Assembly (NCBI GenBank): GCA_963805925.1 | Contig: CAWDWB010000005.1 | Location: 124,001-188,000 of the forward strand | DNA length: 64,000 nt | DNA from: CAMPKL01 sp963805925 | GTDB taxonomy: Bacteria > Acidobacteriota > Terriglobia > Bryobacterales > UBA6623 | Direction of reading: 5' to 3' | Shown here: positions 1-9,042 of the stretch, piece by piece | How positions within the stretch are numbered: the first letter of the stretch is position 1 | Layout of the letters: each line of letters begins with the position of its first letter | Notes under the pieces: generated by a model | What the model was told of the DNA's origin: nothing | The model's input: the letters and a program-made list of their open reading frames with translations, nothing else | Database searches by the model: none | Translations under genes and position numbers: made by a program

Positions 1-134
1 TCTTTCAGGTGCTCGGTCAAATCCGCGATACGACGCGTAAGAAGAGCGACCTGCACTTCCGACGAACCCACGTCATCACTATGGATGGCGTAGTTCGAGA
101 TAATTTCTTTCGTGACCTGTACTGCTAGTGGCAT
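1..134 (-). CDS. rpsO: 30S ribosomal protein S15 (5' part only, cut by window edge)
   Basis: S15 is a primary 16S rRNA-binding protein of the small subunit. Reading the minus strand from the ATG at 132-134 gives 44 codons starting MPLAVQVTKEII and containing the family hallmark DVGSSEVQVALLT followed by RIADLTEHLK, which matches the N-terminal half of bacterial S15. The rest lies beyond base 1. The frame is too short and open-ended to show up as a complete ORF. It is the last gene of the left minus-strand block, 127 bases downstream of coaX, and that gap holds its own extended -10 promoter. Identity is very secure. Confidence 0.95.
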   Translation of the reverse strand, partial: MPLAVQVTKEIISNYAIHSDDVGSSEVQVALLTRRIADLTEHLK

Positions 135-189
135 TCAGCTACCGCTGCTCCGTTCCAATTGCTTCTACTTTTGTTCGCTTACTCAGCGA

Positions 190-198
190 AGTATAGCA
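190..198 (-). promoter_or_regulatory. Extended -10 promoter for rpsO
   Basis: On the minus strand the gap between coaX and rpsO contains TGC-TATACT, an extended -10 element five of six bases from consensus. It would start transcription near base 183 and give a leader of roughly 50 bases before the rpsO ATG. I see no good -35 at 17 bases, which is usual for extended -10 promoters. It suggests rpsO is transcribed independently as well as by read-through from the secA operon. Confidence 0.5.
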
Positions 199-261
199 TA
201 GGAGCGGGGTTGGACTCTGCAACAAATCGCAATGGTTTTGTTTTGAATCGACGCCGTTTCG

Positions 262-1029
262 TCAACGACTGACGCGCTCCCAAATCAGCCGTAAACCCTT
301 TAGCGTCAGGTGCTCATCGACTTCTTTGACGTACTTCGACGACGGACAAATGACGTGCGCTTGGCCGCCCGTACCCACGATCTGGGTGTCCGATCCCAGT
401 TCCGCCAGCAGACGTTCAAGGATGCCGTCCAATAGCCCCAGCGAGCCGTAGAATAAACCCGACTGCAGGGCGCTCACCGTACTCGTGCCGATCAGTTTCG
501 CGGGGCGGGTGACTTCGATCTGCGGCAGCTTCGCCGTATTGCTGAACAGGGCCTTGGCGGCGACTTCCACGCCGGCACACAACAAGCCACCCACATAGCT
601 GCCGTTGGATTGGACGACGTCGAAGTTGATCGCCGTACCGAAATCCACGGCCACGCAGGGCCCGCCAAAGCGCTCGAACGCGGCAACGCTGTTGGCGATG
701 CGGTCGGCGCCGACCTCCGAAGGGTTGTCAATGGCGATCGTCAGGCCGGTATCCACCGAAGAGTCGATGAACAGCGGCGTCCGCTGAAAGTAGCGCTCGG
801 CCATACGCCGCAGCGAGTCGTTCAGGCTCGGCACCACGGAAGCGATGACGATGCCGTTGATTCCGTTCGCCGGCAAGTCAGCCAGCATCAGTAAGTTGCG
901 GATCTGCACGCCCCAACCGTCGACCGTTTGGTCGCGGTCGGTCTTCAGCCGCCAATCGTGCAGCAACTCCTCACTGCGAAATACGCCGAGCGTCAGATTC
1001 GTATTGCCTACGTCAATAGCCAGCAGCAT
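262..1029 (-). CDS. coaX: Type III pantothenate kinase
   Basis: CoaX phosphorylates pantothenate with ATP in the first committed step of coenzyme A synthesis; the type III enzyme belongs to the ASKHA fold. The 255 residues are the normal length. The phosphate-binding motif DVGNTNLTLG is at residues 6-15, GADR at 107-110 and DFGTA at 129-133 (catalytic Asp129), with GG..CAG at 148-153 completing the pantothenate pocket. The ATG at 1027-1029 directly abuts the birA stop codon at 1030-1032, so the two are almost certainly co-translated. The birA-coaX pairing is a common bacterial arrangement that links cofactor activation genes. No oddities seen. Confidence 0.96.
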   Translation of the reverse strand: MLLAIDVGNTNLTLGVFRSEELLHDWRLKTDRDQTVDGWGVQIRNLLMLADLPANGINGIVIASVVPSLNDSLRRMAERYFQRTPLFIDSSVDTGLTIAIDNPSEVGADRIANSVAAFERFGGPCVAVDFGTAINFDVVQSNGSYVGGLLCAGVEVAAKALFSNTAKLPQIEVTRPAKLIGTSTVSALQSGLFYGSLGLLDGILERLLAELGSDTQIVGTGGQAHVICPSSKYVKEVDEHLTLKGLRLIWERVSR

Positions 1030-1779
1030 CTAATCCTCTAGCGGCCGGACTCCGCCCGCCAAGACAGGGACGACTATGCCGCCATCTTGCCTCACGAGCA
1101 GAATACCGCGTTCGTCCAGTCCCGCCGTAACGCCGCGAATGCTTTGCGCCACGCTCTCGACTTCGACCCGGCGGCCCTTGGCATAGCTGGAGGCTCGAGT
1201 AAATGCTTCGACGACGGCGCTCGGGCCGCGCTCGAGGAACATATCGTAGGACTTCTCCAGTTCCGCGAGGATCGATTCCAGCACCACGTCGCGCGCCCAT
1301 TCCACGCCGGTTTCACGGCTCAACGACGTGGCGATGTCGCTCAGTTCCGGCGGAAAGGTTTCCTGGTTCACGTTGACTCCGACGCCCACGATCACGTAGC
1401 GCGCCCGGTCGCCGTTGGCCGCCAAATCCACCAAGATGCCGCAGCATTTCTTGCCGCCGAGCAGAACATCATTGGGCCAGCGGATGTCCGCCGCTTGACC
1501 GCAAGCCCGGCCAATGCCTCGCGCCACGCCAAGTCCGCACGCCAGCGTGATCGACATAGCTTGCGCGGCAGAGACGGGAGGCCGCAGGACCAACGAGAAG
1601 TACAGGCCCGCGCGGGCAGGGGAGTGCCAGTCGCGGCCCAGGCGCCCGCGACCCAGCGACTGCTCGTCCGCAGTGATCAATGTGCCTTCCGGACAGCCGG
1701 CGGCAGCACGCTCCGCTGCCTCCCGCATCGTCGTATCGATGAAGTCGAAGTGAAAACGGGGTTGGCCGAGGCGAGGCAA
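1030..1779 (-). CDS. birA: Biotin--[acetyl-CoA-carboxylase] ligase, monofunctional
   Basis: Activates biotin as biotinyl-AMP and transfers it to the carrier lysine of carboxylases. Ligase motifs are clear: GRGRLGRDW at residues 43-51, RWPND at 100-104, the GGKKCCGIL catalytic-lysine segment at 108-116 and GVGVNVN further on. The protein has 249 residues and lacks the N-terminal winged helix of the E. coli enzyme, so it is a ligase without repressor function. The start is TTG at 1777-1779; later ATG codons would remove the conserved biotin-loop strand FDFIDTT. The gap to the upstream gene is 8 bases, and the stop touches the coaX start. A shared secA-operon transcript is likely. Confidence 0.95.
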   Translation of the reverse strand: MPRLGQPRFHFDFIDTTMREAAERAAAGCPEGTLITADEQSLGRGRLGRDWHSPARAGLYFSLVLRPPVSAAQAMSITLACGLGVARGIGRACGQAADIRWPNDVLLGGKKCCGILVDLAANGDRARYVIVGVGVNVNQETFPPELSDIATSLSRETGVEWARDVVLESILAELEKSYDMFLERGPSAVVEAFTRASSYAKGRRVEVESVAQSIRGVTAGLDERGILLVRQDGGIVVPVLAGGVRPLED

Positions 1780-1787
1780 GCGGGAAA

Positions 1788-2789
1788 CTAGGCCGAATCC
1801 TTATCGTCCAAGCGCAGACGGGTCAGAGCGTCGCCGTGCGGCGCGGCGATGATTGAATTGGGGGCGACCTTGGCGGCCAAGTGACGCGTTCCGGCGACGA
1901 GCACACCGCCGACGATGCACAACCCTGCCAGGATCATGCAGGAAATGACAATGTCGAGCAACAGGGTCCCCATATTGTCGTGGCGGCCCGGCTTCTGATA
2001 GTTCGTGGTGAGTTCGCCACGGTAATGCACCTTGGAAAGCAACACCTGCGCTGCATCGGGGTCGGAGGGCCCCAGTACGACCGCGATCATCGAGACGTCG
2101 CGCTTGGCCAAGACATTCGGGAGTGCTTGGAATTGCTCGATCTGTTCACGCGCCATCTGCGGCGTCGGATAGCTAAACAGAGCCAGCCGTTGCTGGCGAT
2201 CGCCGCTGCCGTAGGTCGCCAAGACCGCTTCGGTTCCAAACTGGAAAGCGGCGACGGAGGGAGGCACTTCCGGCGCAACCCGCGACAGTGAGGTCGGTCC
2301 AAGAATATAGCGCTTGCTGCCGCTGGTCACGTTTTCAGGCGGCAGGTAATTGGTGACGGGCGGATCGGCGCTCAACCGGACATTGGGGAAATACTGCCCC
2401 ATCATCAGTTCAATGTTTTCGTCCTCTGGCTTGTCGCCGAGAATCTCAACAACGTAGTTGCCGAAGTGAATCCAAGTTCGCCCCGGACTAGACCAGGCGC
2501 GCTCGCCGTAAGTGTCTTCGACGCCGCCCTCGGTAAGCCCCCATAAGAATGCCGCGTAGGCGCCGGTATCGTCGTAGAAACGGTAGGCCGTAATTTTCGA
2601 CTCAAGCCCGGCCTTGGTTCTATAGACCCCGAGTTCTCCGGCTTCGTAGTCGAACTCGGCGAACAGCGCACTATCGGTCACCGGCGCGGCTTCGAGCGAG
2701 GTCCGGTCAAAATCCCCGAGGCGTTCCGGCAGAATCTCGGCCCATGCGAGCAGCGGGAAAAGCAACGACAGTAGGATCAGCTTCTTCAT
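1788..2789 (-). CDS. Secreted/membrane-anchored protein, DUF6599-like
   Basis: This 333-residue protein opens with a signal peptide (MKKLILLSLLFPLLAWA, likely cleaved after residue 17). A mostly beta-rich exported region of about 250 residues follows, and then one strong transmembrane helix near residues 280-303 (TLLLDIVISCMILAGLCIVG) with a short tail of about 30 residues. That predicts a periplasmic domain anchored near its C-terminus. The pattern and the acidobacterial context fit the DUF6599 family, whose function is unknown; I make that assignment from memory of the family and it needs a profile search. It sits 12 bases downstream of secA and 8 bases upstream of birA, so it is co-transcribed with the export ATPase, although no functional link is shown. 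Confidence 0.7.
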   Translation of the reverse strand: MKKLILLSLLFPLLAWAEILPERLGDFDRTSLEAAPVTDSALFAEFDYEAGELGVYRTKAGLESKITAYRFYDDTGAYAAFLWGLTEGGVEDTYGERAWSSPGRTWIHFGNYVVEILGDKPEDENIELMMGQYFPNVRLSADPPVTNYLPPENVTSGSKRYILGPTSLSRVAPEVPPSVAAFQFGTEAVLATYGSGDRQQRLALFSYPTPQMAREQIEQFQALPNVLAKRDVSMIAVVLGPSDPDAAQVLLSKVHYRGELTTNYQKPGRHDNMGTLLLDIVISCMILAGLCIVGGVLVAGTRHLAAKVAPNSIIAAPHGDALTRLRLDDKDSA

Positions 2790-2801
2790 GGCGTCGGGGA
2801 C

Positions 2802-5621
2802 TTAGGCGTCGGCGCCGCAGCACTTTTTGTATTTCTTGCCGCTGCCGCAGGGGCAAGGGTCGTTGCGGCCGATCTTTTCGCCCTTAATGACTTGCTTGAC
2901 CGTAGATGCCGACCCGTCGCCGCCGCCAGCCATTTTCACCTGCTCCAACTCACGCTCTTTCTTGCGGCGGATGTCGCGGGTAAAGTCCTCGATGGAGGAA
3001 TCCGCAACCGGCGCTGCGGCCGCTGCCGAGCCATTAACCCGCGGGCCAGCCTCTTCCTTGGCTTCGTCCAACGGTTGGAATGTCGCCGTCGGGCGCACGG
3101 GCGCTGCTCCTTCTTTCGGTTGCAAGTGGAACAAAAATTTCAGCGTCTCTTCGTCGAAGCGCTGCAACATGTCTTGGAAGAGGACGAAGGACTCCTTCTT
3201 GTACTCGATCAGCGGATCCTTCTGGCCGTAACCGCGCAGGCTGATGCCTTCTTTCAGGTGATCCATCGAGAGCAGATGGTCTTTCCACTGCTGATCGATC
3301 AACTGCAGCATCAACATGCGCTCGTAATAGCGCAGGCGTTCAGCCCCGACCAGAGCTTCCTTGGACTCGTACTCCTTGACCAGGAAGTCCGTAATCTCAT
3401 CGGCGATCTCTTGCTGATCCATCTCGTCGAACTTGAGATGTTCTATGGACACGCCGAAGCCGTTTTGGATGTCGACTTGCAGCCCCGCGATGTCCCAAGT
3501 GTCGCGATGAGTCTTGAGCGGGCAGCGTGTTTCGACGATCGATCCGGCGATGTCGCCGGCCAGATTCAAGATGTACTCTTTCTGGTCGCGCCCCTCCATC
3601 AGCTTGCGGCGCATCGTGTAGATCGCCTCGCGCTGCTTGTTCATCACGTCGTCGTATTCGAGAACGTGTTTGCGGGCTTCAAAATGCTGCGCTTCGACAG
3701 CCGTCTGTGCCGCGAGGATGCGCTTGGTAATCAAGCCTGACTCGATCGGGACGTCTTCTTCCATGCCCAGTTTGAGCATGAGATTCTGCATCTTCTCGCC
3801 GCCGAAGATACGCATCAAGTCATCCTGCAGCGACAGGTAGAAGCGTGACGAACCCGGGTCGCCTTGACGGCCGGCGCGGCCGCGCAACTGATTGTCGATG
3901 CGTCGGGACTCGTGCCGCTCGGTGGCTAGCACGTGCAGGCCGCCCAGAGCGATGACCTCGTCGTGTTCCGCATCCGTCTGGGCCTTGAATCTGTTGAAGG
4001 CTTCCAGCCACTCTTCGCGAGGCACTAAGTCCGGATTTTGGCCCTTTTTCGTGAAATACTCGCGCGTCAGGAACTCCGGATTGCCGCCTAGCAGAATGTC
4101 CGTTCCGCGACCGGCCATATTCGTGGAGACCATGATGGCCCCCTTTCGTCCGGCTTGGGCGACGATCTTGGCTTCTCGCTCGTGCTGTTTGGCGTTCAGG
4201 ACTTCGTGTTTGACGCCAAGTTTGTGGAGCAGCTTTGAGATACGCTCGGACTTCTCAATCGAGACCGTACCGACCAGCACGGGTTGTCCGCGCTCCTGGC
4301 ACTCTTTGATCTCTCTGGCCGCGTTGCGCCACTTTTCCTCTTCGGTGCGATAGACCACGTCGCGGAACTCTTTGCGGATCAGCGGCTTATTGGTCGGGAT
4401 GAGAACGACGTCGAGGTTGTAGATCTTGCCGAATTCCGCCGCTTCGGTGTCCGCCGTACCGGTCATGCCGGCCAGCTTGTCGTACATCCGGAAGAAGTTC
4501 TGGAAGGTGATCGTCGCCAGAGTCTGATTTTCTTTCTCAATCTTGACGCGCTCTTTGGCTTCTACCGCCTGGTGCAAACCGTCCGACCAGCGGCGTCCCG
4601 ACATGAGACGGCCGGTGAACTCGTCGACGATGATGACCTGGCCGTCCTTGACGACGTAGTCCTTATCGCGTTGAAACAGAACGTGAGCCTTGAGGGCTTG
4701 CTCAACGCAGTGCTTCGACTCATAGTTGGCCAGCTCGTTGATGTTGTCGATGCCCAGCGCGTTTTCGACCTTAGCCTCGCCCACTTCTGTGAGGAAGACC
4801 GTGCGATGCTTCTCATCGATGATGTAGTCTCCCGTGTAAGTCGTATCGCGGGGTTCGGCGCCCTCGATGACTTCGCCCCGCTCCAACCCTGGGATCACGC
4901 GGTTGATCTTGTAATACTTGTCCGTGGACTGCTCGCTCGGACCGGAAATGATCAACGGCGTACGCGCTTCGTCGATCAGGATCGAGTCGACCTCGTCAAC
5001 GATGGCGAAATTGTGGTCGCGCTGAACGCAGTCGTTCAGATCGAACTTCATGTTGTCGCGCAGATAGTCGAAGCCGAACTCGTTATTCGTGCCGTAGGTG
5101 ATGTCGGCGCCGTAAGCTTCTTTGCGCTGCTGATCGCTCAGGTCGTGGACGATGACGCCGACGGTCAGGCCCAAGAACTTGTAGATCTTGCCCATCCACT
5201 CGGCATCGCGATGCGCCAAGTAATCGTTCACTGTGACGACGTGGACGCCCTTGCCGCCCAGGGCGTTGAGGTAGACTGCCAGCGTTGCGACCAGGGTCTT
5301 ACCTTCACCGGTCTTCATCTCGGCGATCTTGCCTTGATGCAGTACGATGCCGCCGATGAGCTGCACGTCGTAGTGACGCATCTTCAGCACGCGCTTGCCC
5401 GCCTCGCGGCAAACCGCAAAGGCTTCGGGCAAGATGTCGTCGAGGGATTCTCCGGCTTCGAGCCGGGCTTTCAGTTCCGGGGTCTTGGCCTGCAGTTGCT
5501 CGTCGGTCAGCGCGGAGATAGCGGGCTCCAGCGCGTTGATCTCGTCGACAATCGGTTGCAGCCGCTTAACCTCACGGTCGTGCGCGGTGCCGAAAACTTT
5601 GGCTAGTACGGTGTCAAGCAT
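2802..5621 (-). CDS. secA: Protein translocase ATPase SecA
   Basis: SecA is the ATPase motor that pushes unfolded preproteins through SecYEG. The 939-residue length is typical. Visible elements in order are Walker A MKTGEGKTLVA near residues 102-112, the DEAD-like DEVDSIL box near 210, the TGTADTE motif, the second helicase domain with NMAGRGTDILLGGNP, the QLRGRAGRQGDPGSS arginine-finger motif, and a C-terminal zinc-binding tail GRNDPCPCGSGKKYKKCC that contacts SecB or ribosomes. The ATG at 5619-5621 is the natural family start. It leads the minus-strand operon secA - DUF6599-like - birA - coaX. A TACAAT hexamer lies about 30 bases upstream (plus-strand 5652-5657) as a possible -10, without a convincing -35. 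Confidence 0.98.
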   Translation of the reverse strand: MLDTVLAKVFGTAHDREVKRLQPIVDEINALEPAISALTDEQLQAKTPELKARLEAGESLDDILPEAFAVCREAGKRVLKMRHYDVQLIGGIVLHQGKIAEMKTGEGKTLVATLAVYLNALGGKGVHVVTVNDYLAHRDAEWMGKIYKFLGLTVGVIVHDLSDQQRKEAYGADITYGTNNEFGFDYLRDNMKFDLNDCVQRDHNFAIVDEVDSILIDEARTPLIISGPSEQSTDKYYKINRVIPGLERGEVIEGAEPRDTTYTGDYIIDEKHRTVFLTEVGEAKVENALGIDNINELANYESKHCVEQALKAHVLFQRDKDYVVKDGQVIIVDEFTGRLMSGRRWSDGLHQAVEAKERVKIEKENQTLATITFQNFFRMYDKLAGMTGTADTEAAEFGKIYNLDVVLIPTNKPLIRKEFRDVVYRTEEEKWRNAAREIKECQERGQPVLVGTVSIEKSERISKLLHKLGVKHEVLNAKQHEREAKIVAQAGRKGAIMVSTNMAGRGTDILLGGNPEFLTREYFTKKGQNPDLVPREEWLEAFNRFKAQTDAEHDEVIALGGLHVLATERHESRRIDNQLRGRAGRQGDPGSSRFYLSLQDDLMRIFGGEKMQNLMLKLGMEEDVPIESGLITKRILAAQTAVEAQHFEARKHVLEYDDVMNKQREAIYTMRRKLMEGRDQKEYILNLAGDIAGSIVETRCPLKTHRDTWDIAGLQVDIQNGFGVSIEHLKFDEMDQQEIADEITDFLVKEYESKEALVGAERLRYYERMLMLQLIDQQWKDHLLSMDHLKEGISLRGYGQKDPLIEYKKESFVLFQDMLQRFDEETLKFLFHLQPKEGAAPVRPTATFQPLDEAKEEAGPRVNGSAAAAAPVADSSIEDFTRDIRRKKERELEQVKMAGGGDGSASTVKQVIKGEKIGRNDPCPCGSGKKYKKCCGADA

Positions 5622-5719
5622 GAATATCGGATGTGGCGGAACGCTATGTTAATTGTAGCTTAGGGCGTCCCGCCGGCCGGTCTGCTGCCGTACTTCTGTA
5701 GACGTCCAAAGCTCGCAAT

Positions 5720-6187
5720 ATGTTCCAGCCCGACGCAGTACTTGTCGAAGCAACGCTGGCCGATGTGCCGCTCTTGATGGATCTGATGCGCCTCTATTAC
5801 GAGTACGAGGGCCATCCCTTCGTCGAAGAGACGGCGCTGCGAGGCCTCGAACGGCTGCTGCGCGATCCTTCCCTGGGTGTGGCTTGGGTCATCTACGACG
5901 CCGAGGAACCCGCAGGCTATCTCGTCGCCTGTTTCGGCTTTGCTCTAGAGTATGCGGGTCGAGACGCGTTTATCGACGAGTTCTATGTCAAGCACGAATA
6001 CCGCGAGAGCGGCATCGGCTCGCGGGCCCTTTCCCAGGCGGAAGAACATCTCGTAGGCATGGGCGTGAAAGCCATGTATCTACTCGTCATGCCCGGCAAC
6101 GACCGCGCCGAGCAGTTCTACCGGCGCGCTGGCTACGACGACACCGGCCGCCTGTTGCTGTCGAAAGGCCTCGGCGAAGACGAATAG
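5720..6187 (+). CDS. GNAT-family N-acetyltransferase
   Basis: A 155-residue single-domain GNAT enzyme, which transfers an acetyl group from acetyl-CoA to an amine of unknown identity. Fold signatures include the start VEATLADVPLLMDLMRLYY, the beta-4 strand FIDEFYVKHEYRESGIGS with the R/Q-x-x-G-x-G/A-type acetyl-CoA loop (RESGIGS, about residues 98-104), and the terminal GNDRAEQFYRRAGYDDTGRL segment typical of GNATs. The start ATG at 5720 has no obvious Shine-Dalgarno. The gene is divergent from secA, with 98 bases between the starts. Substrate cannot be inferred from context. Confidence 0.9.
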   Translation: MFQPDAVLVEATLADVPLLMDLMRLYYEYEGHPFVEETALRGLERLLRDPSLGVAWVIYDAEEPAGYLVACFGFALEYAGRDAFIDEFYVKHEYRESGIGSRALSQAEEHLVGMGVKAMYLLVMPGNDRAEQFYRRAGYDDTGRLLLSKGLGEDE

Positions 6188-6254
6188 GGACGACCGCGTC
6201 CGCCTCGATGCTTTTTCCTGACCGCTCCGGCGGACCCATGCGTAGCAGACTTCG

Positions 6255-7331
6255 ATGACAAGTCGGAAGCTGGCCTTCGCCTTGGTGTTCTGCCTTATTT
6301 CCGCCGCTCAGGCTGCCTCGGCCGTCAAGGACCTCAAAGCCAGGTCGGATGCGGTTGTAATTGCCCGGACGGCTCAATGGACCCTACAAGACTCTGTGAT
6401 TCGGGTAGTCCTGACCGTCGAAGCGAGCGTCTTCGGCCCGCTGCAGCCGAACTCCGTCGTAAACGCATCCTTCGAACTCCGCACACCTTCTTCCTCCAGA
6501 ACGGCCCCGGAAGCATTGCCGCGCGGATTGTGGTTCTTGAAGCAAGAGGAATCCGGTTGGTTCATTACTTCCGCGATACCCGACAAGTTTGCCTCCATCA
6601 AGAATCTATTCATTCCGCTCGTGGAAGGCGCTCTCGCCGATCCGAGCGAGCCGCTGTCGGACAAGGCTCTCACCATTGCCGCGGCCCGCGGTCTGCTGGC
6701 CTCCGGGATGCACCCTTTCCTTTGGCGCTACGTGCTCGGCCGGGAGGATTCCCCTGAAATCAGAAAGCTTCTTTGGGAGTTCGTCGCCGCACCGGACACG
6801 CCGACTCATGTTGTCGGATTGACGCAACTACTGAACCTTGGGGACGTAGATGCCCTGCGCAGCCTCAGAGAACCCAGGGATTTCAGCAACGAGCGGAATA
6901 GCGAGGGTCTGACGTTGTCCGCCGCCAACGCGGTGAGCGGCTTCTTCAGAAATGCGGCGCCCGACGCCATCCAGCTGTTGGGTGAATTCTCCAACGACGC
7001 GACTCTGCCCGCCAACCTCCGGGAGGCAGCCGCTATGGCCTTGTCCGCCATGCATCCGCCGGAAAGTCTTCCGTATCTTGCCAAGTTGTTGGACGATCCC
7101 AACCAGGAGCTTCGAGCGCGGGGCTCCATCGGCATCAGTCTCTTCGCTAACGGAATGGGCGCCCAAGACCCCAGCGGCGGGCCGTCCATGCCTCACCTCA
7201 ACAACCCGTCGCCAAGCGCCTATCGCACGATGGAGACGGCCAATTACGTCGGTTTTGACCCCACCAGAGAGACCGAGTTCATCGCCTTTTGGAAGTCCTG
7301 GTGGCTCGAACACCAATTCGACTTTCAGTAG
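6255..7331 (+). CDS. Exported HEAT-repeat-like protein of unknown function
   Basis: This 358-residue protein has a signal peptide (LAFALVFCLISAAQAASA, residues 5-22). A beta-rich region of about 110 residues follows, then alpha-helical pairs resembling HEAT/PBS lyase-like repeats, best seen as LREAAAMALSAMHPPESLPYLAKLLDDP and ELRARGSIGISLFANG (each within residues 255-310). These repeats usually mediate protein contacts. It is probably periplasmic or outer-membrane associated. It starts 67 bases after the GNAT stop, has no clear ribosome binding site and is followed by an independent promoter, so it may be monocistronic. I do not recognise a named family. Confidence 0.75.
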   Translation: MTSRKLAFALVFCLISAAQAASAVKDLKARSDAVVIARTAQWTLQDSVIRVVLTVEASVFGPLQPNSVVNASFELRTPSSSRTAPEALPRGLWFLKQEESGWFITSAIPDKFASIKNLFIPLVEGALADPSEPLSDKALTIAAARGLLASGMHPFLWRYVLGREDSPEIRKLLWEFVAAPDTPTHVVGLTQLLNLGDVDALRSLREPRDFSNERNSEGLTLSAANAVSGFFRNAAPDAIQLLGEFSNDATLPANLREAAAMALSAMHPPESLPYLAKLLDDPNQELRARGSIGISLFANGMGAQDPSGGPSMPHLNNPSPSAYRTMETANYVGFDPTRETEFIAFWKSWWLEHQFDFQ

Positions 7332-7362
7332 TGGAGGGAATGTTCGAGGTTAGTTCCGCAGG

Positions 7363-7368
7363 TATAAT
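7363..7368 (+). promoter_or_regulatory. Consensus -10 box ahead of the PLP enzyme
   Basis: A perfect TATAAT lies 22 bases before the TTG start at 7391, placing transcription start near 7375. The region 17 bases upstream (around 7340-7345, ATGTTC) is a weak -35. A GAAGGG ribosome binding site (7374-7379) lies about 11 bases before the TTG. Confidence 0.5.
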
Positions 7369-7390
7369 CGCCTGAAGGGCTGGATCTTTC

Positions 7391-8632
7391 TTGAAGCGCA
7401 AGACGAACAAACAGGCGACGCTCGCGGTTCACGCCGGCGATCGCAAGAAGTTGGGCGAGTTTACGCCGACTACGACGCCGATCTACGCGACCTCGTCGTT
7501 CTTCTACGAGAGCTCCGAAGACCTCGAAAAGGTCTTCAACGACGAGAAAGAGGGCAACGTCTACTCGCGCTACGGCAACCCGACCGTCAGCGCTTTTGAA
7601 GAACAAGTAGCCGCACTCGAGGGCGCCGATTACGCCGTGGCGACTGCTTCCGGCATGGCCGCCATCCACATGGCCGTCCTGGGCGGATTGCTCGACCGGC
7701 GCAAGTCCATCGTCGCCGCCGACGTGCTCTATGGGCAGACCACAGCGCTGCTTCAAAAAGTCTTCGAGCCCTTTGGCGTGGAGACGCGCTATGCCGACCC
7801 TTGTGATCTGGTAGCTTTCGAGGCGACCGTCGCCAAGGCCCAGCCCGGCTGCATCCTGGTCGAGAGCATCTCGAATCCTTTGCTGCGTGTACCTGCGCTC
7901 GATCAGATCGCCGAGATTGCCCAGCGCCATGGCTCCCAATTGATTGTCGACGCCACTTTTACGACGCCGGTACTTTCTCGCCCCCTCGAGTTGGGCGCGG
8001 ACATCGTGGTTCACTCGGCCACCAAGTACCTTTCCGGACACGGCGACACGCTTGGCGGAATCATCCTCGGCAAGCGAGATACCTACCCGACCGTTAACTA
8101 CCTGCGCAAGACGCTGGGCCCCAACGCGAGTCCCTTCGACTCCTACCTGGCCATGCGCGGCGTTAAGACGCTCTCCCTGCGGATGGAAAAGCAGTGCCGC
8201 AATGCGGCTCTGGTCGCTCGGCACTTAGCCGAGCGCAGCGCCATCGAACGCGTCTATTTCCCCGGTAACCCGGACCACCCGGACTACGAGACCTGTGTGC
8301 GCCTCTTCCCGGAAGGACTTTTCGGAGCGATGGTCAGCTTCGATCTGGCCGGCGGCCGCGAGCGCGTACTGGCCTTCCTCGATGCCCTGGAGATGACCGT
8401 CCCCGCCACCAGCCTGGGCGACGTCCAGTCCATGGCCCTTTATCCGGCGATGAGTTCGCATCGCGACCTGGCCCCGAAACATCGCCAGCGCCTTGGCATC
8501 GGCGACGGCCTGGTTCGCCTTTCCGTCGGCATCGAAGACGCCTCCGACATCATCGAAGACATCGTGCAGGCGGTCGAACGCTCAGAAAAGGCCGTCGCGC
8601 AGCCGGCAACTGACCAGCGCTCCGGGTCGTAA
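7391..8632 (+). CDS. Cys/Met metabolism PLP-dependent enzyme (cystathionine gamma-synthase / gamma-lyase type)
   Basis: A trans-sulfuration family enzyme of 413 residues that uses pyridoxal phosphate for gamma-replacement or gamma-elimination on homoserine-type substrates. Signatures are YSRYGNPT at residues 58-65 (phosphate clamp from the partner subunit), the SGMAAIH segment near 87-93, VDATF near 186-190, and the Schiff-base lysine in HSATKYLSGHGD (Lys212). The start is TTG at 7391, supported by a ribosome binding site and a TATAAT box. Sequence alone does not separate cystathionine gamma-synthase, O-acetylhomoserine sulfhydrylase, cystathionine gamma-lyase and methionine gamma-lyase, and no neighbour decides it. 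Confidence 0.88.
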   Translation: MKRKTNKQATLAVHAGDRKKLGEFTPTTTPIYATSSFFYESSEDLEKVFNDEKEGNVYSRYGNPTVSAFEEQVAALEGADYAVATASGMAAIHMAVLGGLLDRRKSIVAADVLYGQTTALLQKVFEPFGVETRYADPCDLVAFEATVAKAQPGCILVESISNPLLRVPALDQIAEIAQRHGSQLIVDATFTTPVLSRPLELGADIVVHSATKYLSGHGDTLGGIILGKRDTYPTVNYLRKTLGPNASPFDSYLAMRGVKTLSLRMEKQCRNAALVARHLAERSAIERVYFPGNPDHPDYETCVRLFPEGLFGAMVSFDLAGGRERVLAFLDALEMTVPATSLGDVQSMALYPAMSSHRDLAPKHRQRLGIGDGLVRLSVGIEDASDIIEDIVQAVERSEKAVAQPATDQRSGS

Positions 8633-8672
8633 CGGTCTCAAGTTTCATTTCCTGACGCCCGATAAGTACTCG

Positions 8673-9014
8673 GTGAAGGTCTTTCTCCGATTCTTCGTTG
8701 TCGCCTGTCTGTGCCTGCTGACTTGGCAACAAGCGGAATTGCATCGCGAGTGGGAGCCGGTCAGCGTGGCTCTAGGTTTTGCGGGGGTGATGGCCGCCTA
8801 TCTCAGCGCGCGCGAGCGTCGTTTTGGATACTCTCTCGGTTTGTTCTTGGGCCTCGGCTACGCGTTGGAGATCTGTCTGCGCGCCCAGGACTTGACCGCT
8901 GCGTCCCCGTTTTTGGCTTGGGCGATCGGACTAGCGTTTTCCGCCGCATTGTTGCTGTGGCTGGCACGGCCTTTGAAAGAGGTGGAACCGCTGGAACGCC
9001 ACTCGCAGTTCTGA
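8673..9014 (+). CDS. Small four-helix membrane protein
   Basis: I place the start at GTG 8673, giving 113 residues. A longer frame open from 8493 runs antiparallel in sense to nothing real: its first 47 codons overlap the PLP enzyme in another frame and look like low-complexity shadow. The protein is hydrophobic, with about four predicted helices (VFLRFFVVACLCLLTW, PVSVALGFAGVMAAYLSA, YSLGLFLGLGYALEICL, FLAWAIGLAFSAALLLWLA) separated by short charged loops. It lies 40 bases after the PLP enzyme and 28 bases before the GT87 gene. Function unknown; the position suggests a link to the neighbouring membrane glycosyltransferase, but that is inference. Confidence 0.65.
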   Translation: MKVFLRFFVVACLCLLTWQQAELHREWEPVSVALGFAGVMAAYLSARERRFGYSLGLFLGLGYALEICLRAQDLTAASPFLAWAIGLAFSAALLLWLARPLKEVEPLERHSQF

Positions 9015-9030
9015 TTCACGCGAAGCGGAC

Positions 9031-9036
9031 TATACT
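9031..9036 (+). promoter_or_regulatory. -10 box (TATACT) abutting a possible leaderless start
   Basis: TATACT ends 6 bases before the GTG start at 9043. If used, transcription would begin at or beside the start codon and the mRNA would have no leader. A TTCACG at 9015-9020 is too close to act as a normal -35. Confidence 0.4.
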
Positions 9037-9042
9037 TTTTCG

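Noticed and set aside
4284..5606. 440-codon plus-strand open frame
   Set aside because: It lies wholly antisense to secA, has no family resemblance and arises from GC-rich codon bias in the opposite frame.
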